The notes under the pieces were generated by a model. It was not told the origin of the DNA, did no database searches, and worked only from the letters and a program-made list of their open reading frames with translations. A stretch of 64,000 nt of DNA from Streptomyces sp. LHD-70 (lineage in GTDB: Bacteria; Actinomycetota; Actinomycetes; Streptomycetales; Streptomycetaceae), in assembly GCF_031157275.1 (NCBI RefSeq), contig NZ_JAVIFW010000016.1:142735-206734 (forward strand), in the 5' to 3' direction. Every line of letters begins with the position of its first letter. Within the stretch, counting starts at the first letter, position 1. Both the position numbers and the translations under genes were made by a program. Of the stretch, positions 58,525 through 64,000 are shown one piece after another.

Positions 58525-60414
58525 TCAGACGACCACCGCCTGCTCCACCAACAGCCTCGCCGCCGCCTCGATCGACTCCGCATCGATCCCCGCCGCATGC
58601 AACTGTTCGGCGGGCGTCGCCGACCCCGGCATCGTGCGGACCGCCAGGCGGACGAAGCGCGGGGGCGGGCTCCCGTCGGCGAAGACCTCCGCCACCGCGT
58701 CCCCGATACCGCCCTCCTCACGGTGGTCCTCGACCGTGAGCAGGCACCCGGTGTCCGCCGCCGCCTCACGCAGCGTGGCCCGGTCCACCGGCTTGACCGA
58801 GTACAGGTCGATGACCCGCACCCGGATCCCGTACGCCGCGAGGACATCCGCGGCGGTGAGGGCCTCGTGCACGGTGGCCCCGGCCGCGACGACGGTCAGC
58901 CGGTCCTCGTCGTGCATGCGCAGCACCTTGCTCCCGCCGACCGGGAACCGCTCCCCCGGCGTGTAGATCACCGGGGTGTCGCCGCGCGTCGTCCGCAGAT
59001 AGCGGATGCCGGTCTGCTGCGCCAACTCCGCGACCAGCTGGGCCGTCTGGTTGGCGTCGCACGGGTACACGACCGTGGTGCCGTGCACGGCCCGGAACAT
59101 CGCCAGGTCCTCCAGACCCATCTGGGACGGCCCGTCCTCACCGATCCCGACGCCCGCGTGCGAGCCGACGAGCACCATGGAGGCCCCGCTGACGGCGGCC
59201 ATCCGCACGAAGTCGTAGGCGCGGGTGAGGAACGCGGCGAAGGTGCCGGCGTACGGGACGTATCCGCGTACGGCCATGCCCGTGGCGGTGGCGACGAGTT
59301 GCTGTTCGGCGATGTAGCACTCGAAGTACCGCTCGGGGTGTTCCTCGCCGAAGAGCTGGGTGCGGGTTGAGTCGCCGACCTCGCCGTCCAGGGCCACGAC
59401 GTCGTCGCGGACCGTGCCGAGCGCCGTGAGGGCCGCGCCGTAGGCGTCCCGGGTGGCCTTGTGCGTGCCGGGGGCGTAGTGCGGCAGGTCGGGGGCGCCG
59501 CGGTGGGCGACCGTCAACACCCGGGTGGGGCCCGGGGGTTGGACCTGGACATGCAGGTCGCGTACGCCGCCGAGTTCCGCGATCGCCGCCTCGGGGTCGG
59601 GCAGCGGCTTGCCGTGCAGGCCCTCCCGGTCCTCGGCCGCGGCGACGCCCTTGCCCTTCAGGGTGCGGGCGAGGATCACGGTGGGCTGCCCGGCGGTGGA
59701 GCGGGCCTCGCTGAAGGCGCGGTCGAGGGTGTCGATGTCGTGCCCGTCCTCGACCGCGACGGTGTGCCAGCCGAAGGCGGCGAAGCGCCGGGCGTACGCG
59801 GAGAGGTGGTGGCCGTGCCGGGTGGGGCCGCGCTGGCCGAGCCGGTTGACGTCGACCAGGAGGGTCAGCCGGTCCAGATGCTCGTACGCGGCGTGCTCGG
59901 CGGCCTCCCAGACCGAGCCCTCGGCGAGCTCGCTGTCGCCGCAGAGCACCCACACCCGGTGGTCGTCGCGCTCCAAGCGGGCGGCTGCGAGGGCGATGCC
60001 GACGCCGACGGGCAGGCCCTGGCCGAGCGATCCTGTGGCGACCTCGACCCACGGCAGGCGCTGCGGCGTCGGGTGCCCTTCGAGGCGGCTGCCGTGCTTG
60101 CGGAACGTCATCATCTCGTCGTCGGTCAGCGCGCCGGCCGCCTTGAACGCGGCGTACAGGAGCGGCGACGCATGCCCTTTGGAGAGGACGAAGCGGTCGT
60201 TGCCGGGGTGCTCGGGCCGCTCGAAGTCGTAGTGGAAGTGCCGGCCGAGCAGCACCGCCATCAGCTCGGCGGCCGACATGGACGAGGTCGGGTGCCCGGA
60301 GCCCGCGGCGGCCGCCATCCGGACGGAGTCGACGCGGAACTGCTGGGCGAGCTCGGCGAGTTGTGCGGGGGCGGGGGTGTCGGCGGGAGGGCGCGGTTCG
60401 GTGGCGGAGTCCAT
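58525..60414 (-). CDS. Transketolase-like enzyme
   Basis: 629 residues in one chain. N-terminal ThDP domain: GSGHPTSSMSAAEL, SKGHASPLLYAAFKAAG, and CGDSELAEGSVWEA, where the usual GDG is GDS. Central domain: DGEVGDSTRTQLF, GMAVRGYVPYAGTFAAFLTR; C-terminal domain: DLYSVKPVD, TVEDHREEGGIGDAVAEVF. This matches the transketolase subgroup with a short N-domain rather than the canonical tkt. Exact sugar substrates are unproven. ATG 60414; convergent to the decarboxylase. Confidence 0.9.
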   Translation of the reverse strand: MDSATEPRPPADTPAPAQLAELAQQFRVDSVRMAAAAGSGHPTSSMSAAELMAVLLGRHFHYDFERPEHPGNDRFVLSKGHASPLLYAAFKAAGALTDDEMMTFRKHGSRLEGHPTPQRLPWVEVATGSLGQGLPVGVGIALAAARLERDDHRVWVLCGDSELAEGSVWEAAEHAAYEHLDRLTLLVDVNRLGQRGPTRHGHHLSAYARRFAAFGWHTVAVEDGHDIDTLDRAFSEARSTAGQPTVILARTLKGKGVAAAEDREGLHGKPLPDPEAAIAELGGVRDLHVQVQPPGPTRVLTVAHRGAPDLPHYAPGTHKATRDAYGAALTALGTVRDDVVALDGEVGDSTRTQLFGEEHPERYFECYIAEQQLVATATGMAVRGYVPYAGTFAAFLTRAYDFVRMAAVSGASMVLVGSHAGVGIGEDGPSQMGLEDLAMFRAVHGTTVVYPCDANQTAQLVAELAQQTGIRYLRTTRGDTPVIYTPGERFPVGGSKVLRMHDEDRLTVVAAGATVHEALTAADVLAAYGIRVRVIDLYSVKPVDRATLREAAADTGCLLTVEDHREEGGIGDAVAEVFADGSPPPRFVRLAVRTMPGSATPAEQLHAAGIDAESIEAAARLLVEQAVVV

Positions 60415-60741
60415 GGCGGGCCTCGGTCCTTCCTGTCCGTCGCACGTTCGCGGACGTCTCCGGAACGGGTACGGGGTAGGGGCGTCCGGCAGGCCAGGGC
60501 CGGGCGCCGGGCAGGGCTGCGGTGACCCTGCGTGACACCCGGACGCCCGTGGCGGCGTGCGGGACTCCCGGACACCCGTGGCGGGCATGCCGCAGCCTGC
60601 ACGCGGTGGTGCAGGCACTCCGAGTGCCCCTGACGCCCTGCCCCAAACATGGGCATATGCGGGCAACCGGTCCCGCCCTCCGATGCCCCGATGCGGTCGA
60701 AACGATCACAAGGCCCCTGGGCGCCAACTACCCTGCCCCGT
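60415..60741. other. Intergenic region between transketolase and VOC genes
   Basis: 327 bp without a gene. It holds an imperfect direct repeat CCCGGACRCCCGTGGCGG (60538-60555, 60567-60584), a perfect small hairpin GCCTGCAC-N6-GTGCAGGC (60595-60616), and the VOC promoter. The transketolase promoter should lie at the left side; I see no clear -10 there. Confidence 0.6.
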
Positions 60742-60742
60742 A
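60729..60742 (+). promoter_or_regulatory. Leaderless-type -10 element for the VOC gene
   Basis: TACCCT at 60729-60734, seven bases before the ATG at 60742, with no SD sequence. This spacing is the classic actinobacterial leaderless arrangement. The lysR (15764) and xre (26123) genes show similar TAGCCT and TACGGT placements. Confidence 0.45.
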
Positions 60743-61095
60743 TGGAGATCCTGGGAACCACGCTGCGCATCTGCGTCGATGACCTGGACGCCGCCGTCGC
60801 GTTCTACGAGCAGCTGACCGGCACGGCGGCGCAGCGCTCCGATCGCGGTGGGGTGTCCGTCGCCGCCGTGGGCTGCTTCCTCCTGATGAGCGGGCCCGCT
60901 GCGGAGCTGGACGTGCTGCGCAAGGTGACCGCGACGGTCGCCGTGCCGGATGTCGACGAGGCCAAGGAGGTCCTCACCGCCTCCGGCGCCCGCGTCGTCG
61001 CGGGGCCCGTGGCCACCCCGGTGGGCCGCAACCTGATCGCGCTGCACCCGGACGGAGCGATCTTCGAGTACGCGGACCGCCGGCCGACGGCCTGA
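60742..61095 (+). CDS. VOC (glyoxalase/bleomycin-resistance fold) family protein
   Basis: 117 residues with one beta-alpha-beta-beta-beta pair: TLRICVDDLDAAVAFYEQLTG then ATVAVPDVDEAKEVLTASG and HPDGAIFEYADR. Metal-ligand positions are partly degenerate, so it may bind rather than transform its ligand. A -10-like TACCCT seven bases upstream and no SD suggest a leaderless message. Family A repeat follows immediately. Confidence 0.85.
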   Translation: MEILGTTLRICVDDLDAAVAFYEQLTGTAAQRSDRGGVSVAAVGCFLLMSGPAAELDVLRKVTATVAVPDVDEAKEVLTASGARVVAGPVATPVGRNLIALHPDGAIFEYADRRPTA

Positions 61096-61100
61096 GCTTT

Positions 61101-61190
61101 CCCCTCCCCTCCCCTTCCCGGCTGTGTCGATATGCGGCTGGCGCCGCGTGGCCTCCCGGACGGGCCTCCTCAATCGCCGGAGGGGCTGAA
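61101..61190. repeat. Family A repeat (copy 7, left module plus left arm)
   Basis: CCCTTCCCGGCTGTGTCGAT, the GGCTGGCGCCGCGTGGCC module and CCTCAATCGCCGGAGGGGC match 7716-7799 base for base apart from a few changes. The right arm is absent. Its last 20 bp encode the C-terminus and stop codon of the minus-strand DUF5107 gene. Confidence 0.9.
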
Positions 61191-63146
61191 TTCGCCCGGC
61201 CGCATCCGGAAGTCGTACGCCGGAGGCAACCGCTCGGTCGTGAGGCGGGACCACGTCTCCCCCACCGTCTCCGCCCCCTCCCGCAGATCCGCCACCTCGA
61301 AGCCCGCGTCGTAGACCGCCCGCGCGGCCGGCCGGTCGCCCTCCGCGAGGAGCAGCCGGGCCAGGATCAGGCGGAAGCGGCCGCGCTCCCGGATCGTCGG
61401 GTCAAGGCGCGACCACACCGTACGGGCCGCCGCGGGGCGGTCCACGGCGAGCAGCGCGTCGATCGCCTCGCGCGCGAGCGCGACCGTCGCCGCCGTCCAC
61501 TCCCGCCCCTCGCCCCGCTCGGCACACAGCGCGTCGAAGGACTCGGCGTAACGGTCGGCGGCCCGCTCCAGATGTCCCGACTCGCGGTCCGCGAGGGCGA
61601 GGCAGCGCAGCAACGGCCAGGCGCCGGGGGCGAGTTGGAGGCCGCGTTCCCAACTGCGCACCGCCTGTGCCCGGTCCCCGGCATGCCACTGCGCGACGCC
61701 CAGGTGGTACTCGGTGACGGGATCGGCGGGCGCGGTCTCCAGCATGTCCCGCCAGGCCCGGTTGACGAGGGTCGGCCCCGGCGGCGCCTCGCCGGGCGGC
61801 ACGGGGTAGGTGCCGCCGCGCAACAGCTCCAGCCACGGCTCCTGCGCGGCGCCGAGTGTCGACGGGTCGAAGGGCGTACCCGGCAACTTCCCTCCCGTGC
61901 GGGCCACTTCGAGCGCGCCCCAGCCGGAGCCGGTGTGGATCCGCTCGCCGGGTTCGGTGTCGGCGCAGGCCAGCCACGCCTCGTACGCCTCCTCGACGGC
62001 GGTACGCGGCAGGGCCGACGCGAGCCGGCCCGCGACCTCCGCGCGGGCCGCCGCCCAGTCCGTGCCGTGCGAGCGCACCGGGTCGGTGGCCAGCGGCCCG
62101 TACACCTCCAGCCAGCTGAACTCGCTCTCCGCCTCCAGCTTCACGTGCTCCAGCTGGGTGCGGGCGAGGCCCGCCTGGATCTCGGCGTACCCTCCCGTGC
62201 CGGGTTCGGTGAGCCAGTTCTGCCAGCGTCTGCCGCCGGTGCCCGCGCCCCACAGGAACAGTTTGCGGCCGCGCAGCAGATCGGTGGAGGTCTGCACGAG
62301 GCCGTGGCCTTCACCGTCGAGCGCCGCGATCCAGCGCCGTTCGCCGTCGGGCACCTCGTAGAAGTAGTCCGCCGGGTACGTGCCGTGCAGCGGGTACGAG
62401 CGGTCCGCCCCGTCGGACACCGGCGCGGGCACCCGGCGCAGGGTGTGCTCGTACCCGAAGTGCCAGGCCTCGTCGGCCGGTACGAGGACCCGGTGCTCCT
62501 CGGGCACGGCGATGTTGGACCACCAGTAGGCGGGCGCCGGCTTCTCGTGCGGGTTGCGGATGCGGACCCCGACGTACAGGAAGTCCGAGCCGTCCGGCAG
62601 CCACAGGTCGACCTGGAACGGCAGGTCGCGCAGGCGTTCCCACTCCCACAGGCGCAGCATCGGGCTGCCGTCGGGGCCCGGCACGGGCGCGGCGTGGACG
62701 GGTGCGCAGGAGAGCGTGGTGTGGCCGGTGGCGCCGATGTTCCACTCGATGCCGCCGGAGAACCAGGCGCCGTTGAGCGCGAAGTCGGCGGGCTGGAACA
62801 CCGGGTTCCGGTAGAGGAGTTCACGCCCCGACGGCTTGTGGACCAGGGAGTGGATGCGGCCGCCGAGGCCCGGCAGGACGGTGGCGCGCAGCCGGTCGTT
62901 CTCCAGGACGAGGGTGTTGAGGGTGACCTCGGCGCGGTCCCGCCCGTACCCGTCGAGCAGGCGCACGGGCAGGACGCTGCGCAGCGGTTCGTACCCGACC
63001 TGGCGGGCCATGTCGCGGGGCAGGCCGGCGCGGGTGCGCTCATCGACGGTGTGCGTCTCCGCGAGCGGCCGCAGCGCGGGCAGGGGATTCTCCGGGCCCA
63101 ACTCCACGCCCGGAATGGTCAGTACGTCGGCTCGGATCGTCGTCAC
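61170..63146 (-). CDS. DUF5107 plus TPR-repeat protein
   Basis: 658 residues. Residues about 15-320 are DUF5107, a galactose-mutarotase-like beta-sandwich (RATVLPGLGGRIHSLVHKPSG, FSGGIEWNIGATGHT). Residues about 400-640 hold TPR-like helical repeats (AEYHLGVAQWHAGD-type, LEPGAW, RESGHLERAADRYAESF). Probably carbohydrate-binding or epimerase-related; role unproven. GTG 63146 is my choice; TTG 63161 is possible. The last eight residues and stop (GEFSPSGD then TGA) come from the family A repeat. Confidence 0.8.
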   Translation of the reverse strand: MTTIRADVLTIPGVELGPENPLPALRPLAETHTVDERTRAGLPRDMARQVGYEPLRSVLPVRLLDGYGRDRAEVTLNTLVLENDRLRATVLPGLGGRIHSLVHKPSGRELLYRNPVFQPADFALNGAWFSGGIEWNIGATGHTTLSCAPVHAAPVPGPDGSPMLRLWEWERLRDLPFQVDLWLPDGSDFLYVGVRIRNPHEKPAPAYWWSNIAVPEEHRVLVPADEAWHFGYEHTLRRVPAPVSDGADRSYPLHGTYPADYFYEVPDGERRWIAALDGEGHGLVQTSTDLLRGRKLFLWGAGTGGRRWQNWLTEPGTGGYAEIQAGLARTQLEHVKLEAESEFSWLEVYGPLATDPVRSHGTDWAAARAEVAGRLASALPRTAVEEAYEAWLACADTEPGERIHTGSGWGALEVARTGGKLPGTPFDPSTLGAAQEPWLELLRGGTYPVPPGEAPPGPTLVNRAWRDMLETAPADPVTEYHLGVAQWHAGDRAQAVRSWERGLQLAPGAWPLLRCLALADRESGHLERAADRYAESFDALCAERGEGREWTAATVALAREAIDALLAVDRPAAARTVWSRLDPTIRERGRFRLILARLLLAEGDRPAARAVYDAGFEVADLREGAETVGETWSRLTTERLPPAYDFRMRPGEFSPSGD

Positions 63147-63200
63147 CCGACCATGGAACAACGCCGGACGCCACCGGGCCAGAGGCCGTTCCGCCCGGGT

Positions 63201-63461
63201 TCAGGAAGGGTCGGCGAAGGCGGCGACGACCAGGTCGGCGAGGAGGGCTCCGGCCGTGCCGTCCGGGTCGAGGTCCGGGTCGTAGATGGTGACGTTGAGG
63301 CCGACGCAGCGCCCGGAGCCGACCAACGTGCCGAGGACGGCGGCGAGTTCGTCCGGCTGCAGGCCGTCCGGGTCGGGGCACCTCTCTGTCTTCTTCACCA
63401 CGCCCACCTCCACCTTCCGCTCGGCGAGTTCGACGCCGGGCGTGGGTATCTGTGTGCACAC
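63201..63461 (-). pseudogene. Arginase-family C-terminal remnant
   Basis: 86 codons. The stretch RCVGLNVTIYDPDLDPDG followed by AGALLADLVVAAF is the conserved C-terminal end of arginases. The upstream two thirds, including the DxHxD manganese ligands, are missing: sequence before the GTG at 63461 reads as unrelated Pro/Arg codons (RCPPPRGARRHGWK). Read as a 5'-deleted gene fragment. Confidence 0.8.
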
Positions 63462-63507
63462 CTTCCAGCCGTGGCGGCGAGCACCGCGAGGTGGCGGGCA
63501 CCGGTTC

Positions 63508-63756
63508 TCACTGGCGCCTCCGCATGAAGTACGCCCCGCAGAGCGCGCCGATCAGTCCGGTGGCGAGGAGCGCCGTCCAGAGCGGCATCGTCACCTCGGG
63601 GATGAGGAGCCGGATCTTGGTGTGGCTGGTGTTCTCGAAGATGAAGACCAGACCGAGGACGCCGAGCGCGGCGACCGTCAGCCGTGCGGGCGTGAACAGC
63701 CCGCTCTTCCTCCCGCCGCCCTTGCCACTGCCGTTCGAGGAGGCGCCTGGGCTCAT
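63508..63756 (-). CDS. LapA-like (DUF1049) small membrane protein
   Basis: 82 residues. A Gly/Ser-rich N-terminus, helix 1 (LTVAALGVLGLVFIFENTSH), the conserved TKIRLLIPEVTMPLW, and helix 2 (ALLATGLIGALCGAYF) ending MRRRQ. Typical lipopolysaccharide-assembly-protein-A fold; in actinobacteria the role is unknown. An inverted repeat AGCCGCTCA-N13-TGAGCGGCT (63811-63841) lies upstream. Confidence 0.85.
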   Translation of the reverse strand: MSPGASSNGSGKGGGRKSGLFTPARLTVAALGVLGLVFIFENTSHTKIRLLIPEVTMPLWTALLATGLIGALCGAYFMRRRQ

Positions 63757-63932
63757 GGTGGACCCTTCCGTCGGGGCACGGCCGACCGCCGCGTGGCTCC
63801 CACCATGGGCAGCCGCTCACCGTCGCGCACGATGAGCGGCTCGCCGGACCGGCCACCGGGTGGCGAAGTGCCCCGTACGGGCTAGGTGTATTGATCACGA
63901 GCGTTGTTAACGCTGGTGGGCTTGATCATGGC

Positions 63933-63985
63933 GAAGGCCCCCGTGTGTGGTGGAGGTGTCGAATCTTCACCGCACGGAGGCCTTC
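63933..63985 (+). promoter_or_regulatory. Hairpin masking the transposase ribosome-binding site
   Basis: Arms 63933-63947 and 63971-63985 pair at 14 of 15 positions (one G-U wobble), enclosing 23 nt. The 3' arm contains the SD GGAGG (63976-63980), and the GTG start follows one base after it. Read-through transcripts from outside would fold and hide the SD. Confidence 0.65.
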
Positions 63986-64000
63986 GTGTCCCACCGTAAT
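63986..64000 (+). CDS. IS481-type transposase, 5' end only
   Basis: Five codons: GTG then SHRN. IS481-family transposases commonly begin MSHRNAR. GGAGG lies 6 bases upstream. The rest is outside the window. Confidence 0.6.

Larger units (their letters stand above)
63905..64000 (+). mobile_element. IS481-family-like insertion sequence, left end
   Basis: Begins at TGTTAACGCTGGTGGGC (a TGT-start end as in IS481 elements), followed by an untranslated leader and a transposase start at 63986. Only the first 96 bp are in the window. The exact left boundary is uncertain by a few bases. Confidence 0.7.

Noticed and set aside
63811..63841. AGCCGCTCA-N13-TGAGCGGCT inverted repeat as the insertion-sequence end
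   Set aside because: It lies 64 bp before the TGT-type end at 63905 and does not match the IS481-like terminal sequence; more likely a small operator or stem upstream of the LapA-like gene.
1..64000. tRNA, rRNA, riboswitch or CRISPR features
   Set aside because: I looked for tRNA arms, T-loop sequences, rRNA signatures and known riboswitch cores in intergenic gaps and saw none that I could support.

Overview
The window looks like a Streptomyces chromosome. It is very GC-rich, GTG and TTG starts are common, genes sit in tight ATGA/GTGA-coupled operons, and the gene families are typical of the genus (SigF-type sigma factor, DUF6158, LapA-like, FABP/nitrobindin-like and DUF5107 proteins, two dispersed palindromic repeat families, an IS481-type element at the right edge). 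Most of it reads as ordinary core or semi-core chromosome with patches of gene decay.

Layout. 1-4.3 kb: a GntR/FCD regulator cut by the left edge, a KAS III-like synthase, a methyltransferase, and an OFA-family (oxalate/formate-type) MFS transporter with a 42-residue companion protein. 4.3-11 kb: a divergent operon with a ketopantoate-reductase-like gene and an NAD-dependent formate dehydrogenase, ending in fdhD. The dehydrogenase alpha subunit is split: the molybdopterin catalytic half is encoded first, and its N-terminal iron-sulfur half is a separate gene two positions later. 11-16.7 kb: secreted sialidase, anchored DUF5005-like protein, bile-acid:sodium-symporter-family protein and its divergent LysR regulator. 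16.9-24.7 kb: long-chain acyl-CoA ligase, a branched-chain amino-acid-type ABC transporter whose two permeases and one ATPase form a single ORF, and an aldo/keto reductase. 24.7-27.3 kb: methyltransferase, pterin dehydratase, XRE regulator, small membrane protein. 27.6-34.2 kb: narGHJI. 34.2-42.2 kb: second DnaK with a HAIR-like HspR site, OsmC, nitrobindin, small membrane proteins, APC permease, membrane-anchored phosphatase-like protein.

42.3-47.8 kb: an odd patch with a resolvase-like small protein, two MBL-fold hydrolases, a DedA protein, and an aminotransferase-fold protein without a single lysine, translationally coupled to an MBL protein carrying expanding repeat tails. 48-55 kb: SigF-type sigma factor, DinB-like protein, DUF6158, ascorbate-type PTS (EIIA-EIIB fusion plus EIIC), ABC-F ATPase, methyltransferase. 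55.3-56.8 kb: a decayed NitT/TauT-type ABC transporter (frameshifted binding protein, internally deleted permease, no ATPase) beside an intact benzoylformate decarboxylase. 58.5-64 kb: transketolase, VOC protein, DUF5107/TPR protein, an arginase remnant, LapA-like protein, and the left end of an IS481-type element whose transposase ribosome-binding site lies in a hairpin.

How parts work together. A motif shared by the gntR promoter and the MFS/panE-like divergent promoter suggests the regulator controls formate (possibly oxalate) uptake and oxidation: import by the OFA transporter, oxidation to CO2 with NADH production, cofactor sulfuration by FdhD. narGHJI could use such electrons under low oxygen. 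The most unusual feature is the dispersed palindromic repeat. It has inserted in the same reading frame into two unrelated genes (NuoE/NuoF-like and LivM/LivF-like) as an inter-domain linker, and it supplies the stop codon of a third.
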